Under the pieces are notes generated by a model. It searched no databases, had not been told where the DNA came from, and saw only the letters and a program-made list of their open reading frames with translations. The position numbers and the translations under genes were made by a program. This document shows, piece after piece, positions 45,452-53,704 of a DNA stretch of 64,000 nucleotides. The stretch covers positions 55,580-119,579 of the forward strand of contig NZ_DAOKYX010000007.1 of the NCBI RefSeq assembly GCF_035325945.1, given 5' to 3'. The DNA is from Parvibaculum sp035325945 (GTDB lineage: Bacteria > Pseudomonadota > Alphaproteobacteria > Parvibaculales > Parvibaculaceae). Within the stretch, counting starts at the first letter, position 1; each line of letters begins with the position of its first letter.

Positions 45452-46171
45452 TCAGTAGTGAGCGGCAACGTCCGCGCCTTCGAGGAGGCGCCCTTCATGC
45501 AGCAGCACGGCGCGGTCCATATGCGTGGCGAGATCGAGATTATGCGTCGCGATGAGAGCGGCGACGCCCTGCGTGCGGCAGACTTCCAGCAGCTCGTTGA
45601 ACACCATGCGCGCGGTCCGCGGATCGAGATTGCCGGTCGGCTCGTCCGCAAGCAGAAGCCGCGGCCGGTTGGCGAGCGCGCGCGCAATCGCCACGCGCTG
45701 CTGTTCGCCACCCGAAAGCTCCGCGGGCCGGTGCGTCGCGCGGGCCGCAAGTCCCATCCGGTCAAGGAGATAAAGGGCGAACTCATCGGCCGCCTTGCGC
45801 GGCACGCCCGCGATCATCTGCGGCAGCACGACGTTTTCGAGCGCCGAGAACTCGGGCAGAAGATTGTGGAACTGATAGACGAAGCCCAGTTCGCGGCGGC
45901 GGACAGCGGTGCGCAGATTGTCTCTCAGCGGAATGCAATCCCGCCCAGAGATGAAGACCTGCCCCGCATCCGGCGCTTCGAGCAGCCCCGCAATGTGCAG
46001 CAGCGACGACTTGCCTGAGCCCGAAGGGCCGACCAGCGCCACGATCTCGCCCGCCCAGATGTCGAGCGCCGCATCCTCGAAGATGCGAAGCTCCTCATCG
46101 CCCTGCCGATAGATGCGCGTGATCCCGCGCAGGCTCAGCACCGGATATTCGCTCGCGCCGTCGCTCGCCAT
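45452..46171 (-). CDS. lolD: Lipoprotein-releasing system ATPase LolD
   Basis: This 239-aa ABC ATPase powers release of lipoproteins from the inner membrane. It has Walker A GPSGSGKSS, the LolD-type Q-loop FVYQFHNLLPEFSALENV, signature LSGGEQQRVAIARAL, Walker B LLLADEPTGNLD and an H-loop His in IATHNLDLA. The ATG at 46171 overlaps the lolC stop by one base (TGATG), so the two are translationally coupled. Confidence 0.95.
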   Translation of the reverse strand: MASDGASEYPVLSLRGITRIYRQGDEELRIFEDAALDIWAGEIVALVGPSGSGKSSLLHIAGLLEAPDAGQVFISGRDCIPLRDNLRTAVRRRELGFVYQFHNLLPEFSALENVVLPQMIAGVPRKAADEFALYLLDRMGLAARATHRPAELSGGEQQRVAIARALANRPRLLLADEPTGNLDPRTARMVFNELLEVCRTQGVAALIATHNLDLATHMDRAVLLHEGRLLEGADVAAHY

Positions 46172-47469
46172 CACTCGTACCTCAACGCTTCGACGGGATC
46201 GAGCGACGCGCCGCGCCATGCCGGATAGAGCGTCGCGGCGAATGAGAGGAAGAGCGCCATGCCGACCACGGCGGCGACCTCGCCCGCCTGAATTTCAGCC
46301 GGCATGTGGCTCAGGAAATAGATCTCTGGCGAGAAAAGCTCGGTGCCCGAAAGCTCCGACAGCCACTTTCGCAGCGTCTCGATGTTGAGGCAGAAGAGCG
46401 TGCCGAGCAGGAAGCCCGCAATGGTGCCGACGACGCCGATCGAGGCGCCGGAGATGAAGAACACGCGCATGATCGCGCCGCGCGTCGAGCCCATGGTGCG
46501 CAGCACGGCGATGTCCCGGCCCTTGTCCTTCACCAGCATGATGAGGCCCGAGACGATGTTGAGCGCCGCGACAATGAGGATGAGCGTGAGGATGAGGAAC
46601 ATCACATTGCGCTCCACCTGCAAGGCGCTGAAGAAGGTCCTGTTCGTTTCTTCCCAGGTGATGACGTCGCAGCAGGGGCCGACCGTGTCGGCAACGGGCT
46701 TCACGAGCGCCTTCACGCGGTCGGGATTCTGCACCTTGATTTCGAGCGCGGTGACGCCGTCGCCCGTGCGGAAATATTGCTGCGCCTCCTCAAGCGGCAT
46801 GAAGATGAAGCTCGCGTCGTATTCCGACATCCCGATCTCGAAGATCGCGGCGACGTTATAGGCCTTCACGCGGGGCGCGGTGCCGAAGGGCGTGATGGCG
46901 CCGCGCGGCGAGAGCAGCGTGACGCTGTCGCCGACCGAGAGGCCGAGATTCCTTGCGAGGCGTGCTCCTATGGCGACGCCCTCGCCTTTGTCGAAGCCGT
47001 CGAGCGAGCCGAGCAGAATGTGATCCGAGACGACCTTCAGCCGCCGCAGGTCCTTTTCGTGCAGGCCGCGCACCAGCGCGCCTTGTGCATTGCTGCGGCT
47101 CGAGGCCATGGCCTGCCCTTCGACCATCGGCGTCGCGCTGACGATGCCGTTGATCTTTTCGAGCCTGCTCGCGACGGCATCGAAATCCGTCACATAGCTC
47201 GTCACGCCGCGCACGAACATGTGCCCGTTGAGGCCGAGTATCTTGCCGAGAAGCTCGATGCGGAAACCGTTCATCACCGACATGACGATGATGAGCGTCG
47301 CAACGCCGAGCATGATGCCGGCGAAGGAGAAGCCGGCGATGACGGAGATGAAGCCCTCGCGGCGGCGCGCCCGCAGATAGCGCATGGCAAGGAGCCATTC
47401 AAAGGCCCCGAAGGGCAGGCTCCTGCCCCGGCCTCTGGGGGTGGTGTGAACGAAGCCTTGAGCTTCCAT
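46171..47469 (-). CDS. lolC: Lipoprotein-releasing ABC transporter permease LolC/LolE
   Basis: This 432-aa permease has the LolC/E topology. One membrane segment lies near residues 40-62 (FISVIAGFSFAGIMLGVATLIIV, the start of the MacB-like fold). A large periplasmic domain follows, then three C-terminal membrane segments (about residues 285-310, 335-360, 390-415). Alphaproteobacteria often have a single such permease, so whether to call it LolC, LolE or a LolF-like protein is open. It lies between proS (43 bases upstream) and lolD. Confidence 0.93.
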   Translation of the reverse strand: MEAQGFVHTTPRGRGRSLPFGAFEWLLAMRYLRARRREGFISVIAGFSFAGIMLGVATLIIVMSVMNGFRIELLGKILGLNGHMFVRGVTSYVTDFDAVASRLEKINGIVSATPMVEGQAMASSRSNAQGALVRGLHEKDLRRLKVVSDHILLGSLDGFDKGEGVAIGARLARNLGLSVGDSVTLLSPRGAITPFGTAPRVKAYNVAAIFEIGMSEYDASFIFMPLEEAQQYFRTGDGVTALEIKVQNPDRVKALVKPVADTVGPCCDVITWEETNRTFFSALQVERNVMFLILTLILIVAALNIVSGLIMLVKDKGRDIAVLRTMGSTRGAIMRVFFISGASIGVVGTIAGFLLGTLFCLNIETLRKWLSELSGTELFSPEIYFLSHMPAEIQAGEVAAVVGMALFLSFAATLYPAWRGASLDPVEALRYE

Positions 47470-47512
47470 GTCCTCTTCCCGTCGTGCGCCCCGCCCGACT
47501 CGTTCTGCCCGC

Positions 47513-48832
47513 TCAGCCTATCAGCTTGTTGAGCGCCGCCTCAGGCGAAAGTTCGACGCGCTCGCCCGTCGCCCGGTTCTTGAGTTCGACGACGCCGTTC
47601 TTCAGACCGCGCGGCCCCACCACGAGCTGCCAGGGCAGGCCGATCAGATCCATGTTGGAGAACTTGGCGCCCGCGCGCTCTTCCGTGTCGTCATAGAGAA
47701 CGCTGACGCCCGCCGCTTCGAGCTTGCCGTAGAGATCTTCACAAGCGGCATCCGCCTCGGCGTCGCCCTGCTTCAGATTGACGAGGCCGACGCGGAAGGG
47801 CGCCACGCTCTCCGGCCAGATGATGCCGCTTTCATCGTGGCTCGCCTCGATGATGCCGCCGACGAGGCGCGACACGCCAACGCCGTAGGAGCCGCCATGG
47901 ACCGGCCGCTCGACGCCGTCGGGGCCGGACACGACGGCCTTCATCGCCTCCGAATATTTGGTGCCGAAATAGAAGATCTGCCCGACCTCGATGCCGCGCG
48001 TATTGACCCGCTTGTCGGCGCTGACCTCGCGCTCGAAGCGCTCGGGGTCGTGCACGTCCTCGGTCGCGGCATAAAGCTCCGTCCACTGCCGGATGATGGG
48101 CGTCAGGTCGCCGTCATAGTCCACATCCGCGCCCGGAATGGGAAGATCGAGCACATCCTTGTTGCAGAAGACGCCCGACTCTCCCGTTTCCGCGAGAATG
48201 ATGAATTCATGGCTCAGATCGCCGCCGATGGGTCCCGTCTCGGCGCGCATCGGGATCGCCTTCAACCCCATGCGCGCGAAGATGCGCAGATAGGCGACGA
48301 ACATGCGGTTATAGGAGAGCCGCGCGCCCGCTTCGTCGAGATCGAAGGAATAGGCATCCTTCATCAGGAATTCGCGGCCGCGCATCACGCCGAAGCGCGG
48401 ACGCTGCTCGTCGCGGAACTTCCATTGCGTGTGATAGAGGTTGAGCGGCAGGCTGCGATAGGAGCGCACATAGGCACGGAAGATTTCGGTGATCATTTCC
48501 TCATTGGTCGGGCCGTAGAGCAGCTCGCGCTCGTGCCGATCCTTGATGCGCAGCATTTCCGGCCCGTAGGCGTCGTAGCGGCCGCTTTCGCGCCACAGAT
48601 CGGCAAGCTGGAGCGTCGGCATGAGAAGCTCGACGGCGCCCGCCCTGTCCATCTCCTCCCGCACGATCTGCTCGATATTGCGAAGCACGCGATGGCCGAG
48701 CGGCAGCCAGGCATAGATGCCGGCTGCCTCCTGCCGGATCATGCCGGCGCGCAGCATCAGCCGGTGCGAGACGATCTGGGCCTCAGCGGGGTTTTCCTTG
48801 AGGGTGGGCAGAAAATATCTGGAAAGGCGCAT
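47513..48832 (-). CDS. proS: Prolyl-tRNA synthetase ProS (short alphaproteobacterial form)
   Basis: This 439-aa class II synthetase charges tRNA-Pro. Class II motifs are visible in YAWLPLGHRVLRNIEQIVREE (motif 1), QWKFRDEQRPRFGVMRGREF (motif 2) and GGSYGVGVSRLVGGIIE (motif 3). It lacks the roughly 180-residue INS editing insertion of the E. coli enzyme, as is usual in alphaproteobacteria. Mischarged alanyl-tRNA-Pro would need a free-standing editing protein encoded elsewhere. Confidence 0.95.
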   Translation of the reverse strand: MRLSRYFLPTLKENPAEAQIVSHRLMLRAGMIRQEAAGIYAWLPLGHRVLRNIEQIVREEMDRAGAVELLMPTLQLADLWRESGRYDAYGPEMLRIKDRHERELLYGPTNEEMITEIFRAYVRSYRSLPLNLYHTQWKFRDEQRPRFGVMRGREFLMKDAYSFDLDEAGARLSYNRMFVAYLRIFARMGLKAIPMRAETGPIGGDLSHEFIILAETGESGVFCNKDVLDLPIPGADVDYDGDLTPIIRQWTELYAATEDVHDPERFEREVSADKRVNTRGIEVGQIFYFGTKYSEAMKAVVSGPDGVERPVHGGSYGVGVSRLVGGIIEASHDESGIIWPESVAPFRVGLVNLKQGDAEADAACEDLYGKLEAAGVSVLYDDTEERAGAKFSNMDLIGLPWQLVVGPRGLKNGVVELKNRATGERVELSPEAALNKLIG

Positions 48833-48878
48833 GATTACCGTGGCCTCGAAGGCCGTCCTGGGGGCGAATTGGGGCTCA

Positions 48879-48908
48879 AGTATTAGGGGGTCGCGCGGGG
48901 CTTGGCAA
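48879..48908 (-). promoter_or_regulatory. Possible proS promoter
   Basis: On the minus strand TTGCCA (48908-48903), an 18-base spacer and AATACT (48884-48879) lie 47 bases upstream of the proS ATG. The -35 box matches 5 of 6 and the -10 box 4 of 6. Confidence 0.4.
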
Positions 48909-48961
48909 TGTAGCCGACCGCACCTCTATGGGGTACGCCCCGAGCCTGCCGCAATCTTGCC

Positions 48962-50629
48962 TCAGCGCTCGGCCGAGAGCGTGCCGGCAAGCCCTGCCAG
49001 ATAGGCCTTCACATCGACCTCGGGCGCCTCGGCGACGCCGCGCCCGGTCTCGAGCCCGAAGGGCCCTCGCTCCAGTTCCTCGAGGCTCGACCCCATCTCG
49101 ACATCATAGGTCCGGTCGATCTGGTTACGGAGCGGCTGCTCGGCCTCGTACCAGCGCGTCTTGAGCGCCCCGTCCGGGCAGGAGGCGAGCTCCGCCGGGT
49201 CGGTCGCGCCCCAGCGCCGCTCAACGCAGTGATAGGGGTCGAAAGAGAGCCTGAAGAGCCGGTGGACGACATCGTCTATGGTCAGCGTCACCTTCGAGCC
49301 ATCGGTCTTGCGATAGACGATCGGGCACGCGGCATTTTCCTGATTGTAGGCTCGCAGCAGATCACCGGGCAGGTCCGCCCCGCCATATTGGAGGCGGGGC
49401 GCGTTCGCCTCCTTCATGCGGATGAATTCGCGCGTCTGGTCATACATCTCCTTGAACGCCGTCTTGAGCCTGGCATCGCGCGAGGGCGTCGAATAAAGCT
49501 CCCACACGCCATCGGTGCCGTAGATGTTTCGCGGCAGGCGGCCGGGCTGCGGCATGGAGGTGGTGCGGCCTTCGTTTCGCGCGATCTCGACGGCCTGCTT
49601 CCGCGCCTTCAGATCCTGGCAGAGGGTCTGCATCATGACATGCATCTCCTCGACGGGCCTGTATTCGAGATCGCCGACGGAAAGCCGCGCGCGCAGATAG
49701 GTGTAGAAATCTATCTGCTCACCATCCTTGACGAAATTCGCCAGCGCCCAGAGCGAGGGATTGGTCGGCGGGTTGCCCGTATATTGCTCGAGTGAGAATT
49801 CCGGGATCTCCGAATTGGGGGTGCCGGTGATGCGGCCGCCGACCAGCGTGCCATTGGCGAGGCGCTTCGCGCCCACCAGTCGGATCGGGCGCCAGTTCTG
49901 GAAGATCGACCCGAGTTCGGGCCCCGTGCGCAGAAACTCGCGGCCGACAAAGGTGCGGTCGAGCGTGTGGTCGGGGTGCGAGGAGAAGATCAGGATGCGG
50001 CCGCTCTCCTCCACCTTCCAGACCATCGCTACATGGCCGTTCACGTCATAGGCGACCGTTCCCGGCCTGATCGCCTCCCGGTCGAGGCGCGGCGAATACA
50101 TGTCGGTGAACATGGTCGCGCTGTCCGAGGTCGCATCGTGCCGGAACATCGCCGTCGAGACGGTGTTGACGATCTGGTAGAGGAGCGAAATGGCGGGCAC
50201 GCCCTGCGCGGTGGCCGGCACGGAACTCCGCCCCACCACGCGATTGCCGCTCGACGAATAGCGAATGTCGCCGCCCGGCCCGTCATTGGATTGCATGGCG
50301 CTCTGCCAGGCGAAGGGAAGACCGTTCTTCCAGGCGTAATAGGCGCGCAGGAAATAGGGCACGTCCGCGCAATCGACGAGGAACGTCACCTTGGGATCGG
50401 TATGGCGATAGGGGTTTGCCGGGCTCTTGATGCAGGCGTCGATGGTCCAGCAATCCTCCGCGCCGAGCCGCGTCACGAAGTCCTGCCAGCCCTTTTCGTC
50501 CGCCTCGTCCCAATGGTCCTTGGTGATGCGCCAACTCGTCATGACGCCGGCATCGGCCGGCAGCGCCCACAGGAACAACGCAAAAAGGCAAATGACGGCC
50601 CGCGCCGCCCCCGCTGTCGCCAAACGCAT
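48962..50629 (-). CDS. Secreted protein of unknown function, possible Cys-His hydrolase
   Basis: I do not recognise this 555-aa protein. A signal peptide is clear (AVICLFALFLWALPADA, cleavage near residue 27), so it acts in the periplasm or outside. C87 in LVDCADVPYFLRAYYAWKNG and H199 in AYDVNGHVAMVWKV, followed by a beta strand and SSHPDHTL, have the order and setting of the Cys-His(-Asp) centre of papain-like NlpC/P60 or transglutaminase-like folds. This is inference from motif shape only. Cysteine pairs at 60/66 could form a disulfide. The second half (residues about 300-540) is charged and helical with no motif I know. The ATG at 50629 has GGGGGAAGAC upstream. It follows another secreted-protein gene by 89 bases. 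Confidence 0.72.
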   Translation of the reverse strand: MRLATAGAARAVICLFALFLWALPADAGVMTSWRITKDHWDEADEKGWQDFVTRLGAEDCWTIDACIKSPANPYRHTDPKVTFLVDCADVPYFLRAYYAWKNGLPFAWQSAMQSNDGPGGDIRYSSSGNRVVGRSSVPATAQGVPAISLLYQIVNTVSTAMFRHDATSDSATMFTDMYSPRLDREAIRPGTVAYDVNGHVAMVWKVEESGRILIFSSHPDHTLDRTFVGREFLRTGPELGSIFQNWRPIRLVGAKRLANGTLVGGRITGTPNSEIPEFSLEQYTGNPPTNPSLWALANFVKDGEQIDFYTYLRARLSVGDLEYRPVEEMHVMMQTLCQDLKARKQAVEIARNEGRTTSMPQPGRLPRNIYGTDGVWELYSTPSRDARLKTAFKEMYDQTREFIRMKEANAPRLQYGGADLPGDLLRAYNQENAACPIVYRKTDGSKVTLTIDDVVHRLFRLSFDPYHCVERRWGATDPAELASCPDGALKTRWYEAEQPLRNQIDRTYDVEMGSSLEELERGPFGLETGRGVAEAPEVDVKAYLAGLAGTLSAER

Positions 50630-50718
50630 GTCTTCCCCCGCCAGCTCGTTTGCGAGCCTCGGCGGAGCCCTATCGCTTGTCAAGAAAGCGGTCGGCGGAA
50701 AACAGGGTTAACGGACGA

Positions 50719-51165
50719 TCAGTCGCCGGATTTCCGGCGCTGGTGCGCGCAGGCCTCGGCGAGCGCGTGGTCCGCGCCGCTCACCTCCACGCCATCCACG
50801 GAGACGCGGCCGGTTTTCGCGTCGATGGCGACACTCGCGACCTCAAGCGAGGAATCGGGGCTGTATTTCGGAGCTGAGGCGCCAAGCGGCGCGATCCTCA
50901 CCTGAAACGTGTAGCGCGTCCTGGGCTCGATCCCATAGCCGCCGCCAATATCGGCAGGCGCCACCGCGCTGCCATCGGCCGCGACGCCGGGCGTGTAGTC
51001 CGCCTCGCCATCAGGGAGATAGGTCGCCAGCGCCGCGCATGCCTCGGCGCCGATCTCGACAACCTGAAACGGCGCCTCACCGCCCGCAAGCTCTTCGGCC
51101 GAGGCAGGCGCAAGGGCCGCCGCCAGCATGGCGGCAAAAAGAGCCAGATGTCCGGGTCGTGTCAT
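50719..51165 (-). CDS. Small periplasmic protein of unknown function
   Basis: This 148-aa protein begins with a clear signal peptide (MTRPGHLALFAAMLAAALAPASA, cleavage about residue 23). The mature part of about 125 residues has two or three Cys, a Tyr/Gly-rich centre (ADIGGGYGIEPRTRY) and several short beta-strand-like segments. I do not recognise the family. The codon use resembles the neighbours. It is the first gene before the 555-aa secreted protein on the same strand, which suggests a shared function, and is divergent from the purine permease gene. Confidence 0.65.
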   Translation of the reverse strand: MTRPGHLALFAAMLAAALAPASAEELAGGEAPFQVVEIGAEACAALATYLPDGEADYTPGVAADGSAVAPADIGGGYGIEPRTRYTFQVRIAPLGASAPKYSPDSSLEVASVAIDAKTGRVSVDGVEVSGADHALAEACAHQRRKSGD

Positions 51166-51191
51166 GTCGTCGATCCTGCGCCCCTCCGCTT

Positions 51192-51203
51192 AAAGATATC
51201 TTT
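51192..51203. repeat. 12-bp palindrome between divergent genes
   Basis: AAAGATATCTTT is a perfect palindrome in the 99-base gap between the 148-aa secreted-protein gene (minus) and the purine permease gene (plus). It is A/T-rich against a GC-rich background, which makes it a candidate operator. GATCCT and AGGATC flank it as a wider inverted pair. Confidence 0.4.
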
Positions 51204-51264
51204 CAGGATCGGGACGTCTTGGTCAAAATGCGCGCCGCCGCGAGGGGCGGCCCGGAGGGAAACG

Positions 51265-52587
51265 ATGACTGACGCGCCGACAGGCGGGCAAGGCCGCACT
51301 CTTCTCGACCGCTTCTTCCAGCTGGCGGAAAACCGCAGCAGCATCCGCACCGAGGTTCTGGCCGGCGTCACCACCTACCTCGCCATGGCCTACATCATCT
51401 TCGTCAATCCGGCGATCCTGTCGGGCGCGGGCATGGATTTCGGCGCCGTCTTCGTCGCCACCTGCCTTGCCGCCGCGATCAGTACACTAATCATGGGCCT
51501 TTATGCGAACTATCCGGTCGCGCTCGCGCCCGGCATGGGGCTCAACGCCTATTTCGTCTTCGTCGCCGTGCCGGAGCTTGGTGGCGACTGGCGCGTCGCG
51601 CTCGGCTGCGTTTTTCTTTCAGGCGTGCTCTTTCTCGCCCTCTCGCTTTCCCCGCTGCGGGAATGGCTCATCAATTCGATCCCGCGCTCGCTCAAAAGCG
51701 CCATAGCGACCGGCATCGGCTTTTTCCTTGCGCTGATCGGGCTCAAGAACGCAGGCATCGTCGTCGCCGATCCTGCAACGCTCGTGACCATGGGCAAGCT
51801 CACCCAGCCCGCTCTCTTCGCCGCCGCAGGATTTGTCGTGCTGGCGGCGCTTCAGGCGCGGCGCGTGCCCGGCGCCATCATCATTTCGATACTCGCGGTC
51901 ACTGCCACCGCCATCGCGCTCGGATATCAGCCGTTTCAGGGCATCGCCTCGGCGCCGCCCTCCCTCGCCCCGACCTTCCTGCAAATGGACCTCTCCGGTG
52001 CGATCAAGGCGGGCTTCGTCACCATCGTCTTCGTCTTTCTGCTCGTCGATATTCTCGATACGGCGGGCACGCTCGTCAGCGTCGCCGACCGCGCGAACAT
52101 GCTCGATGCGGAAGGCCGCCTGCCGCGTCTGCGCAAGGCGATGGTTGCCGATTCCTCGGCGAGCATCATCGGCGCCATGCTCGGCACATCGACGACGACG
52201 AGCTATATCGAAAGCGCCGCGGGCGTCGATGCCGGCGGGCGCACGGGGCTTACCGCCGTCGTGGTGGGGCTGCTTTTCATCGCGAGCCTCTTTCTCGCGC
52301 CGCTCGCGGAGGTCGTGCCGATCTATGCGACGGCGCCCGCGCTTCTCTTCGTCGCCTGCCTCATGGCGCGCAGTCTCGCAGACATCGCATGGGATGATGT
52401 GACGGAAGCCGTCCCCGCCGTTGTCATGGCGCTCGCCATCCCGCTGACCTTTTCCATCGCCAGCGGAATCGGCATCGGCATTCTCACCTACGTCGCCGTC
52501 AAGGTGCTGGCGGGACGGCCGCGCGAAGTGAACGGCGCCGTGCTCATCATTGCGGTGGCATTCGCGATCAAGCTCGCCTTGCAATGA
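51265..52587 (+). CDS. NCS2-family purine permease (AzgA/GhxP type)
   Basis: This 440-aa inner-membrane transporter is predicted to import guanine, hypoxanthine or adenine by proton symport. It has about 13-14 hydrophobic segments. The AzgA-like signatures are AGVTTYLAMAYIIFVNP, NYPVALAPGMGLNAYFVF, LVDILDTAGTLVSVADRA and GTSTTTSYIESAAGVDAGGRTG. The ATG at 51265 follows GGAGGGAAAC; an in-frame ATG at 51148 lies in the divergent gene. No purine riboswitch is seen in the short leader. Confidence 0.9.
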   Translation: MTDAPTGGQGRTLLDRFFQLAENRSSIRTEVLAGVTTYLAMAYIIFVNPAILSGAGMDFGAVFVATCLAAAISTLIMGLYANYPVALAPGMGLNAYFVFVAVPELGGDWRVALGCVFLSGVLFLALSLSPLREWLINSIPRSLKSAIATGIGFFLALIGLKNAGIVVADPATLVTMGKLTQPALFAAAGFVVLAALQARRVPGAIIISILAVTATAIALGYQPFQGIASAPPSLAPTFLQMDLSGAIKAGFVTIVFVFLLVDILDTAGTLVSVADRANMLDAEGRLPRLRKAMVADSSASIIGAMLGTSTTTSYIESAAGVDAGGRTGLTAVVVGLLFIASLFLAPLAEVVPIYATAPALLFVACLMARSLADIAWDDVTEAVPAVVMALAIPLTFSIASGIGIGILTYVAVKVLAGRPREVNGAVLIIAVAFAIKLALQ

Positions 52588-52632
52588 AGCGCAAGGCGCG
52601 TCGCGATCCTGATTCCTGAAATTGCGCCAAAA

Positions 52633-52656
52633 GCGATTTTCTCATGAGAAAATTGC
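52633..52656. repeat. 24-bp inverted repeat abutting a promoter
   Basis: ATTTTCTCATGAGAAAAT (52636-52653) is a perfect 18-bp palindrome, extended by GCG/TGC to 24 bp with one G:T pair. It ends exactly where the -35 box at 52657 begins. It could be an operator for the downstream RNA unit, an RNA hairpin at the permease mRNA end (no T-run), or a dispersed palindromic element. Confidence 0.6.
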
Positions 52657-52685
52657 GTGACACGCTCAAGATGCGTAGTTATAGT
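52657..52685 (+). promoter_or_regulatory. Promoter of putative small RNA
   Basis: GTGACA (52657-52662; 5 of 6) and TATAGT (52680-52685; 5 of 6) are separated by exactly 17 bases. It is one of the best sigma70-type matches in the window, and no ORF follows before the terminator at 52798-52830. Confidence 0.65.
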
Positions 52686-52690
52686 GCTCA

Positions 52691-52830
52691 CAACAAAGGG
52701 GACGGCGCGGAAAGCGCGGCCCAAGTTTAGGGAGGGAACGCTGACTGCGGTGGCGCCAATGCCGCCGGAGGCGCGACAAAGAGGGAACACTTATCAAGCA
52801 AGGCCACGAAAGTGGACCTTGCTTTTTTTT
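52691..52830 (+). ncRNA. Putative small RNA (about 140 nt)
   Basis: A transcript from the 52657-52685 promoter would start near 52691 and end at the strong terminator at 52798-52830. Inside are a small hairpin GCGC-GGAAA-GCGC, a purine-rich single-stranded stretch (GGGAGGGAAC) and a hairpin CGGTGGC/GCCGCCG around GCCAAT. No ORF with a ribosome site fits. I cannot assign it to a known RNA family. An alternative is that this is only the 3' UTR of the purine permease gene, whose stop lies 103 bases earlier. Confidence 0.55.
52798..52830 (+). terminator. Rho-independent terminator of the putative small RNA
   Basis: GCAAGG (52798-52803) pairs with CCTTGC (52817-52822). CCAC pairs with GTGG above it, with a single bulged A and a GAAA tetraloop. 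Eight T follow (52823-52830). It is the strongest terminator in the window. Confidence 0.88.
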
Positions 52831-52886
52831 GTCCGCAGTTCGGATTTTACCTGCTTCCTCTTCGCGCGCCGATGCGGCGGCGAGGC

Positions 52887-53192
52887 TCAGCTCGCCGGTT
52901 GGCCGTCGGCCGGGCCGTACCACTCGTGGAGTTCAGGCAGGAAGGGGATGCTGTCGAAGCCGATCGGCTGATACGTGTAGATATAGGCGACGACACACCA
53001 GAGCATGGCGGCAATGATCGTGGTGATCAGTGCCTTGCGGAGGAGCCGTGGACGAACTGGTGCGCTCGCATCGGTGCCGTCGGTGACGGCACCCTCCTCA
53101 TGCTGCGAAACGATGCCCCAGGGCAGCACCGCAAACAGCACCGTCCACCAGATGACGAGGTAGATCGCAAGTCCTGCCGTCAAAGTCATCAT
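52887..53192 (-). CDS. DUF1467 family small membrane protein
   Basis: This 101-aa protein has two membrane segments: about residues 6-26 (AGLAIYLVIWWTVLFAVLPWG) and 55-74 (ALITTIIAAMLWCVVAYIYT), joined by a charged loop. The pattern WWTVLFAVLPWG...HE matches DUF1467, of unknown function, nearly always found beside mce and RNase J genes in alphaproteobacteria. Two adjacent ATGs (53192 and 53189) follow GAGGTGAC; the second has the better spacing. Confidence 0.85.
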   Translation of the reverse strand: MMTLTAGLAIYLVIWWTVLFAVLPWGIVSQHEEGAVTDGTDASAPVRPRLLRKALITTIIAAMLWCVVAYIYTYQPIGFDSIPFLPELHEWYGPADGQPAS

Positions 53193-53226
53193 GTCACCTC
53201 AGGCAAACGCCCCGGCTCTCCCGGCC

Positions 53227-53631
53227 TCAGGCCTGCTCCAGCTCGACCAGCGTGCCGAAGAGATCCTTGGGATGCAGAAAGACCACCGGCTTTCCATGCG
53301 CGCCGATCTTCGGCTTGCCCGTTCCGGTGATGGTGATGCCCTCGGCATTCACGCGCTCGCAGGCCGCGTCGATGTCGTCGACCTCGATGCAGACATGGTG
53401 GATGCCGCCCTTCGGGTTCTTGGCGAGGAAACCCGCGATGGGCGAGTCTTCGCCCAGAGGCTCCAGAAGCTCGAGCTTGGTGTTGCCGAGGTCGACGAAC
53501 ACGGTCGTCACGCCGTGATCGGGCTGCGGCACCGCCTCCGACACTTTCGCCCCGAATTTCTTGCGATACATGTCGCCGGCCGCGCGAACGTCGGGAACCG
53601 CAATCGCAACATGGTTGAGCTGACCGAGCAT
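53227..53631 (-). CDS. mce: Methylmalonyl-CoA epimerase
   Basis: This 134-aa vicinal-oxygen-chelate enzyme interconverts the (R) and (S) forms of methylmalonyl-CoA in propionyl-CoA and branched-chain catabolism. Metal ligands sit in LNHVAIAVPD (His), GGIHHVCIEVDD (His) and the terminal LVELEQA (Glu). LEPLGEDSPIAGFLAKNP is typical. It lies between RNase J and DUF1467, a standard alphaproteobacterial setting, with 34 bases to DUF1467. Confidence 0.94.
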   Translation of the reverse strand: MLGQLNHVAIAVPDVRAAGDMYRKKFGAKVSEAVPQPDHGVTTVFVDLGNTKLELLEPLGEDSPIAGFLAKNPKGGIHHVCIEVDDIDAACERVNAEGITITGTGKPKIGAHGKPVVFLHPKDLFGTLVELEQA

Positions 53632-53704
53632 GGGTGCCTCTCTATCCGAAGGATGAATTTCGCTGGTTCATGTTTAGAGCGGCTCAAAGCAGTGGGCAAG
53701 CACC

